Below are positions 39,467 through 49,089 of a stretch of 64,000 bases of DNA, in pieces (position 1 is the stretch's first letter; each line of letters begins with the position of its first letter). A model generated the notes under the pieces. The model was given only the letters and a program-made list of their open reading frames with translations, ran no database searches and was not told the origin of the DNA. The position numbers and the translations under genes are program-made. The stretch is from Candidatus Polarisedimenticolaceae bacterium (GTDB lineage Bacteria; Acidobacteriota; Polarisedimenticolia; Polarisedimenticolales; DASRJG01): the NCBI GenBank assembly GCA_036275915.1, contig DASUCV010000001.1, positions 62,001-126,000 of the forward strand, written 5' to 3'.

Positions 39467-40883
39467 CTCGCCCCGCCTCTCTCAACAACTCCCAACACTT
39501 CGCCACATGCGCCTCGGTCTGTCGCGGGTTCCCGATCGAGACGCGGATCACGAAGCGGCCGTCGAGCTTCGTGTGCGAAAGGAAGATGTCGCCCGAGGCA
39601 TTGACGGCGTCGATGATCGCCTGATTCTTCGCGTCGTCGCTCTTGTGGCGGATGCAAAGGGTCGCGAATGGGACGGGCGCCACAACCTCCCAGTCGGGAT
39701 CGGCCTCGACCCACGTCTTGAGCTGGCGAGCGAGGCGCATGTGCTCGCGCAAGCGCGCGGCGATGCCGTCGACGCCGAACCAGCGGATCTGCATCCACAG
39801 TTTCAATGCACGAAAGCGGCGGCCGAGCTGGATGCCGTACTCGTTGAAGTTGTGGACGGCGCCGGCGTCGGGGGTGCGCAAGTACTCGGGCACCAGTGAG
39901 AAGGCGTCGCGGAAGCCTTCGCGATCGCGCCAGAGGAGGAGCGACGCGTCGAACGGCGTGAACATCCACTTGTGCGGGTTGACGACGATCGAGTCGGCGT
40001 GCTCCCAGCCGGCGAAGAGGGGGCGCGACTCGGGGTCGATCGCGGCGATGCCGGCGTAGGCGGCGTCGACGTGGAGCCAGAGTTGTTCCTTCTTGCAGAT
40101 CACCGCGATCGCGTCGCAGGGGTCGATGGCCGTTGAGCTCGTCGTGCCGAGCGTGGCGACGCAGCAGAATGGCGTCCAGCCGTTGGCGCGATCTTCCGCG
40201 ATCGCCTTCGCGAGCGCGTCGGGCTGCATTGCGTATTCCTTGTCGACGGGGATGCGGCGCATGCCGGCCTTGCCGATGCCGGCGACCATCGCGGCCTTGT
40301 CGATCGATGAATGCGCTTCGCCCGAAAGATACATCCGCAGCCTGCCGATGCCGGGACGGCCGGCGAGGCCTTCGTCTCTCGCGTTCAATCCGGGTACGGC
40401 GTGGCGCGCGGCGACGATCGACAGCAGCGACGAGATCGACGCGGTGTCGGTGAGCATGCCGTCGAAGGTGTCGGGCAGGCCGAGCATCTGGCGAAGCCAC
40501 GAGATGACGACCTCTTCGACCTCCGTCGACGACGGCGCGTTGCGCCAGAGCATGACGTTCGAGTTCAACGTCGCGGCGAGCCATTCGCCAAGGATGCCCG
40601 GTCCGGAGGCGACGCTGGGAAAGTAGGCCATGAAGCCGGGATGCTGCCAGTGCGTGATGTTGGGCTCGACGATGGTGCGGTAGTCGTCGAGGATCTTCTC
40701 CATCGGCTCCGACTCGCGCGGTGGCGACAATGAGATCTGTGCGCGCGTCTCCCCTGGCGTGGTGCGCGGTAGGACCGGGTAGTCCTCGAGACGGTCGAGA
40801 TAGTCCGCCGCGAGGTCGGCGACCTTGTGGGCGGCGTCGCGGAACTCGTCGGGCGGCATGTCGCCGAGGGAAGGGCGCTTCAC
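39453..40883 (-). CDS. PLP-dependent aromatic-L-amino-acid decarboxylase family protein
   Basis: A 476-residue group II decarboxylase: HWQHPGFMAYFPSVASGPGILGEWL and WRNAPSSTEVEEVV near the N-terminus, LHVDAAYAGIAAIDPE, and the PLP lysine in VVNPHKWMFTPFDASLL. The architecture matches aromatic amino acid (tyrosine, DOPA, tryptophan) decarboxylases; the substrate is not readable. A single gene, not part of an obvious operon. ATG at 40883. Confidence 0.88.
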   Translation of the reverse strand: MKRPSLGDMPPDEFRDAAHKVADLAADYLDRLEDYPVLPRTTPGETRAQISLSPPRESEPMEKILDDYRTIVEPNITHWQHPGFMAYFPSVASGPGILGEWLAATLNSNVMLWRNAPSSTEVEEVVISWLRQMLGLPDTFDGMLTDTASISSLLSIVAARHAVPGLNARDEGLAGRPGIGRLRMYLSGEAHSSIDKAAMVAGIGKAGMRRIPVDKEYAMQPDALAKAIAEDRANGWTPFCCVATLGTTSSTAIDPCDAIAVICKKEQLWLHVDAAYAGIAAIDPESRPLFAGWEHADSIVVNPHKWMFTPFDASLLLWRDREGFRDAFSLVPEYLRTPDAGAVHNFNEYGIQLGRRFRALKLWMQIRWFGVDGIAARLREHMRLARQLKTWVEADPDWEVVAPVPFATLCIRHKSDDAKNQAIIDAVNASGDIFLSHTKLDGRFVIRVSIGNPRQTEAHVAKCWELLREAGRASGG

Positions 40884-40911
40884 GCGCTCATCCTACGGCG
40901 TTTTTTGCCCG

Positions 40912-41691
40912 CTAGCGCACGAGCGCGAGGACGAGCAGGCCGAGCGCGATCCGGTACCAGGCGAACGGCGTGAGCGAGTGGCGCGAGACGAACCGCAGGA
41001 ACCAGCGGATCGCCGCCCACGCGACGAGGAACGCGATGGCGGTGGAGACGAAGAGCCATACGAAGTCGTGCGAGTCGAGCGCCTGACGGTTCTTATAGAG
41101 GTCCCACACGGTCGCAGCGCCCATCGTGGGGATCGCGAGGAAGAACGAGAACTCGGTGGCGGCCTGCCGCTCGAGGCCGCAGAGCAAGCCGCCCAGGATC
41201 GTCGCCGCGGAACGCGAGAAGCCGGGCCAGAGCGAGAAGCACTGCGCGACCCCGATGAGGAACGAGCGCCCCACGCCGGCTTCTTCGGCGCGCGCGACGA
41301 CGGCAGTCGGCCGGAACCGCTCGACGAGCGCGATCGCGATCGCGCCGACGATGAGGGCCGCGGCGACCGTCTTGGGCCCGAAGAGGTGCTCCTTGATCCA
41401 GTGGTGCGTGAGGAGCCCGATGACCGCGGCAGGAAGGAACGCGACGCCGAGGTTGACGGCGAAGCCGGGTTTTCGGGCCACGTCGCTGATCAGGCGCTTC
41501 CGGTACTCGACGACGATCGCGAGGATGGCGCCGAGCTGGATGAAGATCGCGAACGCCTCCGCCCGGTCGCCTTCGAAGCCGAGGAGGTGGTTCGTGAGCA
41601 GCAGGTGGCCGGTCGAGGAGATCGGTAGGAACTCGGTGATCCCCTCGACGATGCCGAGGATGATCGCGATGAGCGGCAGCGGCCAGATCAT
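40912..41691 (-). CDS. uppP: Undecaprenyl-diphosphatase
   Basis: A 259-residue membrane enzyme with about eight helices. Conserved motifs: GIVEGITEFLPISSTGHL (residues 13-30), an ExxAxxxxIQLGA segment in EAFAIFIQLGAILA, and PGFSRSAATI. It recycles undecaprenyl diphosphate, the lipid carrier of cell-wall precursors. Overlaps the upstream exporter gene by four bases (ATGA), hinting at an operon of isoprenoid-lipid handling. Confidence 0.93.
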   Translation of the reverse strand: MIWPLPLIAIILGIVEGITEFLPISSTGHLLLTNHLLGFEGDRAEAFAIFIQLGAILAIVVEYRKRLISDVARKPGFAVNLGVAFLPAAVIGLLTHHWIKEHLFGPKTVAAALIVGAIAIALVERFRPTAVVARAEEAGVGRSFLIGVAQCFSLWPGFSRSAATILGGLLCGLERQAATEFSFFLAIPTMGAATVWDLYKNRQALDSHDFVWLFVSTAIAFLVAWAAIRWFLRFVSRHSLTPFAWYRIALGLLVLALVR

Positions 41692-44264
41692 GAAGGCTCC
41701 TTGCGGTCGTCAATCTTGTCCGCCATGAGCGGCGGCACGAGCATGAGCGCGGTGACGAGGCACGTCAACGAGCCGATGAGCGCCACGATTCCGACGCTCA
41801 TCATCGCGGGGTAGTGGCCGAAGCAGAGCGTGCCGAAACCGGCGACGTTCGTCGCGGCCGCCATCGCGACCCCCTTGCCGGTCTCGAGCACGCCTTCGTC
41901 GACGACGCCGCCGTTCGCCTGAAGGCGATGGACGAGGTGGATCGAATAGTCGATGCCGACCCCCATGATCATCGTGGCGACGAAGGCGTTGGCGTAGTTG
42001 ATGTCCATCTTGAAGATCTTCATGACGCCCAGCATGAGGATGACGCCCGACACGAGCTGCGCCAGCGCGATCGCCGACAGCTTGACACTGCGGAAGTCGA
42101 TCCACAGGAGCACGGCGACGAGGACGAGCCCGAGGACGACCGCGACACGCGAGTCGCGAAGGAAGATGCGGCGGAGCTGCCGTCCGACGACGTTGGTCCC
42201 GGTGACGACGATGCCGGGATCGCCTTCCTGGAGCGCCTCGACGAGCCCCGGCGGCGGGTTCCGCCGGAAGCGCGGGTCGGCGCTGTAGAGATAGGTGACG
42301 ATGCGCACGCGACCTTCGCTCTGGTGGACGAACCGGTCGACGACGCGCCCGAGTCCCTTGCCGTAGAGGTCTTCGAGGGTGATCGGCCGCTTCGGCGAGA
42401 GGAAGGTGGCCATACGGTCGAGGTAGCTCTGGAACGCTTCGGTCCGGAAGCCGTTCTCCTCGAGCGCTTGCGTGACGGTTCCGCGGATGCGCGCGACGTC
42501 GAAGGCGCCGGTCGTGTCTTTCTTGACGGCGTCGATGACCTGCGCTTGCCTCGCGGGGAGCGGCAGGTAGTCGAGGATCGACTCCTTCGAGGCGACGATC
42601 CCGTTCGCCTGGAACGGCTTCACGCGCTCTTCGATCGCCTGCGCGCGGTGGACGGCCTCGTCGAATGTCGAGCCTTCCGCGATCGCCATCATGTAGGAGA
42701 GCGAGGCGCCGAACTTGTCGGCGATCTCCTGCTGGACCTTGAACGAGGGGGCGTCGTTGCTCCGGAGCGCGTTGATGCTCTCCTCGAAGCCGAGGTTGAG
42801 CGCGAGGACTCCGGCGACGATCGTCGCGATCACGATGCCGCCGATTGCCAGCGCGCGGTGCCGCACCGAGAAGGTGATGAGATGCTCGAGGCCGAGCGAC
42901 TGCAGGTGCAAGCGCTGGATCTTCCCTTCGCGCCGCCGGCGCACGCCGTCGTTCCACGCGATCATTGCCGGGAGCATGAAGACGATCGCGACCGCGCAGA
43001 TGAGGATGCCGGTGCCGATGAGGAAGCCGAGGTCCCACAGGCCGCGGAAGCTGCCGACGCACATGGCGTAGAACGTGCCGGCGGAGGTGATCGCGCCGGT
43101 GAAGACGCCGAGCCCGGTCTCTCCCACCATTTTCTCGGTCGCGACGGCGAGCGACGCGCCCGCCTGGCGCTCCTCGACGTAGCGCGCGTACATGAGGATC
43201 GTGAAGTCGGTGCCGAGGCCCATGAGCAGCGCGGGAAGCGAGGCGGATGCGGAGTTCAAGCTCCCCAGGGCGACCGCGGCGACGGCGAACGTCGCCGCCT
43301 GACCGACCATGAGCGGGATCGACGAATACAGGAGCGCCGCGAACCTCCGGTAGCAGACCCAGTACAGAAACGTCACGGCGAAGAACGAGACGATGCCGTT
43401 CGTCACGACGGTGCGCTTCAAGAGCCCGGCTTCTTCCGTGAGGACCGCCGGGTTGCCGCCGAGGCGGATCTCCGTGGCGGCGCCGCCGGCGCTGTCGGCG
43501 CGGAGATCGGTGCGGACCCTCTCGGAGTCTTCGCGGACCGCGTCGATCAGCTTGCGTGAGTACGCCAGGTCCTGCGACGGATGGACCGGCTTGATCAGCA
43601 TGATCAGCGTGCGGTTGTCTTTCGAGAGGTAGTAGCCGTCCGAGAGATCGACCTTGAGCGCCCCCTTATGCGCGAGCAGGCGGTCGACGAAGAGCGGCAT
43701 CAGCCCCAGCGGGTCCTTGAGGATGAGCCCGCCGGCGAGCGTCGCCGTCGGCGAGGCGAGCGCGCTCTTGTTCTCGCGGATCTGCGTCTGGATCGCGCCG
43801 TCGGTGAGCTTTTCCGCGATCTTGGGGAGCTGCTCGGGCGGCAGGAAGAGGAGCGCGTTCTCGGTGAACAGATCCATGAACGCGGCATCGGGCTGGAAGC
43901 GGTACTCGACCGTCTCGACGAGATCGGTCCGCGCGCGCATCTTCTCGGCGAAGGCGTCGGCGAAGTCTTCCAGCTCGTCGGGCCCCTCGTCCGGCGCGGC
44001 CTCGAAGAGCGCGATCAGGTAGTCGATCGAGCCGAACTCGTGGAGCGCCTCGCGAAACGTGTCGACCTGGCGGTCGCCGTGCGGGATGAGATTCAGGACG
44101 TCCGACTCGAGCTTGATGCGCGTGGCGAGCCAGGACGACACGACGAAGAGCGCGATGCTCGCGGCGAAGACGAGGCCCCAGCGCTCGCGGCTGAATCGCT
44201 CGATGCGGAGGAGGATGCGCTGCTTCCGTCCGACAGGAGTCGCGCCGGACGATGGTGTGCTCAT
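41688..44264 (-). CDS. MMPL/RND exporter, hopanoid-transporter-like (HpnN type)
   Basis: An 858-residue RND-type protein with helix 1 near residue 32, periplasmic loop, helices at about 280-430, a second loop with VTGTNVVGRQLRRIFLRDSR, and a C-terminal helix set. The two helix-4 segments read GLGTDFTILMYARYVEERQ and GVGIDYSIHLVHRLQA. This is a second exporter, distinct from the one in the pigment cluster. HpnN-type pumps move hopanoids to the outer membrane; no hopanoid synthesis genes are nearby, so the lipid is unknown. Together with uppP on the minus strand. Confidence 0.82.
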   Translation of the reverse strand: MSTPSSGATPVGRKQRILLRIERFSRERWGLVFAASIALFVVSSWLATRIKLESDVLNLIPHGDRQVDTFREALHEFGSIDYLIALFEAAPDEGPDELEDFADAFAEKMRARTDLVETVEYRFQPDAAFMDLFTENALLFLPPEQLPKIAEKLTDGAIQTQIRENKSALASPTATLAGGLILKDPLGLMPLFVDRLLAHKGALKVDLSDGYYLSKDNRTLIMLIKPVHPSQDLAYSRKLIDAVREDSERVRTDLRADSAGGAATEIRLGGNPAVLTEEAGLLKRTVVTNGIVSFFAVTFLYWVCYRRFAALLYSSIPLMVGQAATFAVAAVALGSLNSASASLPALLMGLGTDFTILMYARYVEERQAGASLAVATEKMVGETGLGVFTGAITSAGTFYAMCVGSFRGLWDLGFLIGTGILICAVAIVFMLPAMIAWNDGVRRRREGKIQRLHLQSLGLEHLITFSVRHRALAIGGIVIATIVAGVLALNLGFEESINALRSNDAPSFKVQQEIADKFGASLSYMMAIAEGSTFDEAVHRAQAIEERVKPFQANGIVASKESILDYLPLPARQAQVIDAVKKDTTGAFDVARIRGTVTQALEENGFRTEAFQSYLDRMATFLSPKRPITLEDLYGKGLGRVVDRFVHQSEGRVRIVTYLYSADPRFRRNPPPGLVEALQEGDPGIVVTGTNVVGRQLRRIFLRDSRVAVVLGLVLVAVLLWIDFRSVKLSAIALAQLVSGVILMLGVMKIFKMDINYANAFVATMIMGVGIDYSIHLVHRLQANGGVVDEGVLETGKGVAMAAATNVAGFGTLCFGHYPAMMSVGIVALIGSLTCLVTALMLVPPLMADKIDDRKEPS

Positions 44265-44345
44265 GCGGACCGGATTATTCCGATTGGTGCGGGAGCGGTC
44301 AACGCCCGCGTGCTATCTTGGCCGACCATCCCCGCGGAGGACACG

Positions 44346-45566
44346 ATGCAGACCCTTAAGCTCAGCGCGGCCGACCTGATCAAGCTCGAAGACGACTACG
44401 GCGCCCACAATTACCACCCGCTCGACGTCGTGGTGCACAAGGCGTCCGGCTGCTGGGTGTGGGACGTCGAAGGGGTCAAGTACCTCGACTTCCTCGCCGC
44501 GTACTCGGCGGTGAACCAGGGCCACGCGCACCCGCGCATCCGCCGGGCGATGATCGAGCAGGCGGACCGCGTCACGCTCACGTCGCGCGCCTTCCGCAGC
44601 GACCAGCTCGGCCTCCTCTACAAGGAGATGTCGGAGCTGTCGGGCTACCGCAAGATGCTGCCGATGAACTCCGGCGCCGAGGCGGTCGAGACGGCGATCA
44701 AGCTCGCGCGGAAGTGGGGCTACACGGTCAAGGGGATTCCCAAGGACAAGGCGGAGATCCTCGTCTTCACCGGCAACTTCCACGGCCGCACGACGACGAT
44801 CATCAGCTTCTCCGAGGAGCAGCAGTACAAGGAGAACTTCGGCCCGCTCACCCCCGGCTTCACGATGCTCCCCTACGGCGACCTCGAGGCGATCGAGAAG
44901 GCCATCAACCCGAACGTCGCCGCGATCCTCGTCGAGCCGATCCAGGGCGAGAGCGGGATCCACCTCCCGCCCGAGGGCTACCTGCGCGGCATCGAGGCAC
45001 TCTGCAAGAAGAACAACGCGCTCTTCATCTGCGACGAGATCCAGGCGGGTCTCGGCCGCACCGGGAAGGCCTTCTGCTTTCAGCACGAAGGCGTGCGCCC
45101 GGACATCGTCATCGTCGGCAAGGCGCTCTCCGGTGGCTTCTACCCGGTCTCGGCGATCCTCGCGGACGATCCGATCATGCTCGTCTACAAGCCGGGGGAT
45201 CACGGCTCGACCTTCGGCGGCAACCCGCTCGCCGCGGCGGTCGCGCGCGAAGCGCTCAAGGTCCTCGTCGACGAGGGGATGATCGAGAACTCGGCGCGCG
45301 AAGGCGCCTACTTCCTCGAGAAGCTCCGCGGACTGAAGAGCAAGCACATCAAGGAAGTGCGCGGCAAGGGCCTGTGGATCGGCCTCGAGCTGAAGCCGGA
45401 CGCCGGCGGCGCGCGCCGCTTCTGCGAGGCCCTTCGCGACAAGCAGCTCCTCTGCAAGGAGACGCACGTCCACACGATCCGCTTCGCGCCGCCGCTCAAC
45501 GTCACGCGCGAGGAGCTCGACTGGGCGTTCGAGCGCGTCGAAGCGGTGTTTCGCGAGCTCGACTGA
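44346..45566 (+). CDS. rocD: Ornithine--oxo-acid aminotransferase (class III)
   Basis: A 406-residue class III aminotransferase: YGAHNYHPLDVVVHKASGCWVWDVEG at the start, NSGAEAVETAIKLARKWGY, NFHGRTTTIIS, FICDEIQAGLGRTG and the PLP lysine in IVGKALSGGFYPVSA. The ornithine 5-aminotransferase branch is suggested by the start region and length; acetylornithine aminotransferase is the main alternative. ATG at 44346 follows GGAGG at 44336. The repeat at 45571 follows its stop. Confidence 0.88.
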   Translation: MQTLKLSAADLIKLEDDYGAHNYHPLDVVVHKASGCWVWDVEGVKYLDFLAAYSAVNQGHAHPRIRRAMIEQADRVTLTSRAFRSDQLGLLYKEMSELSGYRKMLPMNSGAEAVETAIKLARKWGYTVKGIPKDKAEILVFTGNFHGRTTTIISFSEEQQYKENFGPLTPGFTMLPYGDLEAIEKAINPNVAAILVEPIQGESGIHLPPEGYLRGIEALCKKNNALFICDEIQAGLGRTGKAFCFQHEGVRPDIVIVGKALSGGFYPVSAILADDPIMLVYKPGDHGSTFGGNPLAAAVAREALKVLVDEGMIENSAREGAYFLEKLRGLKSKHIKEVRGKGLWIGLELKPDAGGARRFCEALRDKQLLCKETHVHTIRFAPPLNVTREELDWAFERVEAVFRELD

Positions 45567-45570
45567 GCCG

Positions 45571-45617
45571 GGTTCACAGTTGACAGTCCCGTCGACTGTT
45601 AACTGTTGACTGTTAAC
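45571..45617. repeat. Imperfect palindromic repeat between convergent genes
   Basis: A sequence built from ACAGT/ACTGT units: GGTTcACAGTtgACAGT on the left pairs with ACTGTtgACTGTtAACC on the right. It covers the last codons of the ABC permease gene, giving the C-terminus GLTVNS. The pattern looks like a dispersed repeat or bidirectional terminator; only this copy is seen here. Confidence 0.45.
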
Positions 45618-46750
45618 CCACTCAGCTTCCGCGCAGCGAGCAAGCTGAAGACCACTCCGAAACCCGCGAGTACTGCCACCGGCACGAGCACCGCATCGAG
45701 CCCTCGCCCGAAGCTGATGACGGCGTGGAGCCCGTCCATCGCCCACGCCGTCGGAAAGATGTGCGCGGCGGTGCGGAGCCATGACGGCATGATCTCGGCG
45801 GGCCACCAGCAGCCGCCGAGCGCCCCCATGACCGTGGCGGCGAGCCATCCGACCGTCGAGGCTTGCTCCGGGTTCGCGAGGATCGCGCCGAGGAACGTCG
45901 CGATGCCCGCGACGGCGAAGGCGTAGGCAAAGAGCACGGCCCAGAGCGAGAGCGGCGAGTGCCCGAAGTCGAGCCGGAACAGAAAGCGGCCGGCCGCGAC
46001 GAGGATCGCGATCTGCGCCATCGCGATGATCCAGCGCCCGAGGACCTTGCCGGCGAAGATCGTCGAGCGGCGGAGCGGCAGCGTCATCTGCCGCCGGAGC
46101 ACGCCCTCCCGCTTCTCGATCGTGAGATAGACCGCCCCGTAGATGAGCGTCATCATCATGACGGTGAAGGTCATGTTCCCCGGCACGCTCTGCGCGAGGC
46201 CGTGGACCGCGACGCCGGTGCCGGCCTCGGCGGTCTCGACGGCGACGATGGGAGGCCGCGCCTTGAGCGCGTCGTACGTGGCGGTGTTCTCCGGGAGCGC
46301 GCCGCCGCGGATCTCCGCCGCGCGGGCGAGCGTGCGCACGATCGCGCGCGTCACGACGACCTCCGCGGCGCGCGAGTAGTCGGCGGCGGCGTTCTCCGTC
46401 GTTTCGATCTTGAGTTTCTGCTGCTTGCCGGCGAGGGCGTTCACGGTGAACCCTTGAGGGAGCGTCAACCACCGCGCCGCGCTCTTCGCCTCCGGCGCGT
46501 CGGCCTGGTCGCCGCGGTAGACCTTCAGCGCAACCTTGGGGCCGGCGAGCTCCTCGAGAAACGCCGAGGCGAGCCATCCGCCGTCGCGGTCGATCACGGC
46601 GAGCGAGACGTCGTTCGCTCCCCCGCCGCCGCCCACCCTCGCGAAGATCCAGATCAGGAAGATCGGGAGGATGAGGAGCCAAAAGAAGGCCGCGCGGTCG
46701 CGTGCCGTCAGGCGTACGTCGTTCGCGGCGAGGCGGAGGATCGGGCTCAT
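45599..46750 (-). CDS. ABC-2 type transporter permease (second)
   Basis: A 383-residue ABC-2 permease: one N-terminal transmembrane helix (residues 22-36), large extracytoplasmic loop, then five helices from about residue 190 (MTFTVMMMTLIYGAVYLTIEKREGVLRRQM). This is the DrrB/YhhJ-like layout. Part of a three-gene exporter with the next two genes; overlaps in ATGA. The C-terminal residues fall in a repeat, which may have replaced the original end. Confidence 0.83.
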   Translation of the reverse strand: MSPILRLAANDVRLTARDRAAFFWLLILPIFLIWIFARVGGGGGANDVSLAVIDRDGGWLASAFLEELAGPKVALKVYRGDQADAPEAKSAARWLTLPQGFTVNALAGKQQKLKIETTENAAADYSRAAEVVVTRAIVRTLARAAEIRGGALPENTATYDALKARPPIVAVETAEAGTGVAVHGLAQSVPGNMTFTVMMMTLIYGAVYLTIEKREGVLRRQMTLPLRRSTIFAGKVLGRWIIAMAQIAILVAAGRFLFRLDFGHSPLSLWAVLFAYAFAVAGIATFLGAILANPEQASTVGWLAATVMGALGGCWWPAEIMPSWLRTAAHIFPTAWAMDGLHAVISFGRGLDAVLVPVAVLAGFGVVFSLLAARKLSGLTVNS

Positions 46751-48024
46751 GCCGCGGCACCGTGCCGGGCGATACGCCTGAGCGCGAACGCGCCCGCGGC
46801 GAGGAAGACGACCCCCATCGCTGTGAGGACGAGGACCGGCTGCGCGACCCCCGCGAGTGAGGCGTGGTGCTCCAAGAGCTCGCGGTACCCCTTCGTCCCC
46901 CAGTAGAGCGGCGTGAACGGCGCGATGGCGCGCACCGACGGCGGCAGCGCCTCCACTTGGAGGAATCCTCCGCCGAGGAACCCCATGACGAGGAAGATCA
47001 TGTTGCCGAAGGTGGAAGCCTGCCGCTCCGTCTTCGCGAGCCCGTAGATGATCGACGTCGTGCCGGTGACCGCGATGACGAGCGCCGCCGAGAGGGCGAC
47101 GAAACCCGCGAAGCTGACCGGAACGCTCAGGACGGTGAGACCGACGAGCGCCAAGATCGTGATCGCGACCGAGGCCAGGACGGCGGTATAGACGGCCTTC
47201 CCCAGGATGATCGTTTCGGGGCGCACGGGGCCCGCGAGCTGGCGCCTCAGCGTGCCGAGCGTTCGCTCGGTCATGACGTCGCGCATCCCTTGATCGGCGA
47301 CGAGGAACAGGCCGTAGACCGCCACGCCGGGGAGCACCGTGAGGAAGATGAGCGAAGGAGCGTCGCCGTTCTTCTTCGTCTCGGCGGGCGCCTTCACTTG
47401 CGTTCCGCCATTGAAGAGCTCGCTGTCGAGAGTGATCGCGGGCGGGAAGAGGAGCGCGCCGGACGAATCGAGCGCACGCTTCACCGCGAGCGTCACCTGG
47501 ACGACGTCGGTGTCGGCGGGGCTCGCGTCGCCTCGAATCAAGGGGCGGAGCTGCCCGAGCGGCTTGTCGAGCACGCGGCGCGCACCGTCGAGGAGGTCCG
47601 CGAGCGTGCCGGTGACCTGAGTCGCGATCTCCGGGAGGATCCCCTCGGCCGGATTCCTGAGGAGGCTCAGGGTGACGGGCCGTCCGTCCAGGACGTCCTT
47701 CGTGAAGTTGGCCGGAATCGTGAGAAAGGCCGACGCCTTCCCCGCCTCCATGAGCTTCTTCCCCTCGGCGGCGCCGACCGTCTTGCCGTCGAAGTATTTC
47801 GCCGCCTGCTGCGACGTGAACGCCGAGGCGAGCGCGTTGCCGAGGAAGGCGCCGTCTTCGTTGTCGACGAGCATGCGAACCTTGGGGACCTCGTCGCCGC
47901 GGCCGAAGGCGAGCGCGATCAATCCGGAGAAGACGAGCGGGAAGGCGAGCGCCGCCATGAAGCCGAGCGGGGCCCTCGTCTTGCGCTTGAGATCTTTCGC
48001 GATGAGGCGGGCGAGGAGCGCCAT
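46747..48024 (-). CDS. ABC-2 type transporter permease (first)
   Basis: A 425-residue ABC-2 permease with N-terminal helix (FMAALAFPLVFSGLIALAF), large loop of about 200 residues, and C-terminal helix bundle (LIFLTVLPGVAVYGLFLVADQ onward, including MTERTLGTLRRQLAGPVR, the usual cytoplasmic coupling loop). It is paired with the second permease as a heterodimer. One base overlaps the ATPase gene stop (TGATG). Substrate unknown; such exporters handle drugs or lipids. Confidence 0.83.
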   Translation of the reverse strand: MALLARLIAKDLKRKTRAPLGFMAALAFPLVFSGLIALAFGRGDEVPKVRMLVDNEDGAFLGNALASAFTSQQAAKYFDGKTVGAAEGKKLMEAGKASAFLTIPANFTKDVLDGRPVTLSLLRNPAEGILPEIATQVTGTLADLLDGARRVLDKPLGQLRPLIRGDASPADTDVVQVTLAVKRALDSSGALLFPPAITLDSELFNGGTQVKAPAETKKNGDAPSLIFLTVLPGVAVYGLFLVADQGMRDVMTERTLGTLRRQLAGPVRPETIILGKAVYTAVLASVAITILALVGLTVLSVPVSFAGFVALSAALVIAVTGTTSIIYGLAKTERQASTFGNMIFLVMGFLGGGFLQVEALPPSVRAIAPFTPLYWGTKGYRELLEHHASLAGVAQPVLVLTAMGVVFLAAGAFALRRIARHGAAA

Positions 48025-48953
48025 CAGTCGCGCAGCTCGCGACCGGTCAGGTTCAGGAAGAGGGTGTTGAGGCTCGGGGGCTGGATCGAGATTCCCTCGA
48101 TCGGGAGCCCCTCGGCGAGGACGCGCCCCAGGAGGTCGACCGCGCCCCGGCCCGAGCCGTCGACGGTGAGGACGAGCTTCCCCGCCTCCGAGGAGGTCAC
48201 CGAGACTCCCTCGATCGCGTCGAGCCTCGGCATGACGGCGGCGACGTCGAACGTCCCGCGGACCGTGACGACGTCGCGCCCGCCCACGCGGCTCTTGAGC
48301 TGGTCCAGGGTGCCCTCGGCGAGGATCTTCCCGTGGTCCATGATCGCGATGCGGTCGCAGAGCGTCTCGACCTCGTCGAGGTAGTGCGTCGTGTAGATGA
48401 CCGTGGTGCCGGCGGCGGCAACCTGCTTCACGGCCTCGAGAATGTTGAGGCGTGCCTGCGGATCGATGCCGACCGTCGGCTCGTCCATGAGCACCGCGCG
48501 CGGACCGTGGACCAGCCCGAGGGCCAGGTTGACGCGCCGCTTCATTCCCCCCGAGTACTGTTTCACCGGGTCCTTGGCGCGCTCCCTCAGGCCGACGAGA
48601 TCGAGGGCGCGGTCGACCGCGCGCTGAAGGTCCGCGCCGGAGAGCCCGTAGAGCCCGCCCCAGAACGTGAGGTTCTCGCGTGCGCTGAGGTTCTCGTAGA
48701 GAGCCGGCTCCTGCGGAACGACGCCGAGCTGCGCCTTGACCTTGAGCGGGTGGGTCGCGAGGTCGACCCCATCGCAGAGGATGCGACCCTCGTCGGGCTC
48801 GAGCAGCCCCGAGAGCATCGACATCGTCGTCGTCTTCCCGGCGCCGTTCGGCCCCAGGAGACCGTACAGCTCCCCCTTGGCGACGTCGAACGAGACCCCG
48901 TCGACCGCCCGGAGGGCTCCGTAGCTCTTGACCAACCCGACCACGTGGATCAT
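48024..48953 (-). CDS. ABC transporter ATP-binding protein
   Basis: A 309-residue ATPase: Walker A GPNGAGKTT, Q-loop VPQEP, signature QYSGGMKRRVNLALGL, Walker B VLMDEPTVGID and switch His in TTHYLDEVE. The C-terminal 80 residues form the extension seen in drug-export ABC ATPases (DrrA/CcmA branch). First gene of the exporter operon. The ATG at 48953 is preceded by GAGGGG; the upstream frame is not coding. Confidence 0.93.
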   Translation of the reverse strand: MIHVVGLVKSYGALRAVDGVSFDVAKGELYGLLGPNGAGKTTTMSMLSGLLEPDEGRILCDGVDLATHPLKVKAQLGVVPQEPALYENLSARENLTFWGGLYGLSGADLQRAVDRALDLVGLRERAKDPVKQYSGGMKRRVNLALGLVHGPRAVLMDEPTVGIDPQARLNILEAVKQVAAAGTTVIYTTHYLDEVETLCDRIAIMDHGKILAEGTLDQLKSRVGGRDVVTVRGTFDVAAVMPRLDAIEGVSVTSSEAGKLVLTVDGSGRGAVDLLGRVLAEGLPIEGISIQPPSLNTLFLNLTGRELRD

Positions 48954-49089
48954 CGGCCCCTCGTCAGAAGGCGCGCATTGTACTTTTCCCGAGGGGAGTT
49001 GCCGCGAGAGCCCGACCGCCGTAGGATGACGTTGCCGCCGGAGCCGGACTCCCCGTCCCGGGCTCGCCGGCCCCGTAAGAGGCAATCCC

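Noticed and set aside
41688-44264. A second pigment exporter belonging to the aryl-polyene cluster
   Set aside because: It lies 26 kb from the cluster, pairs with uppP and is closer in layout to hopanoid-type exporters.
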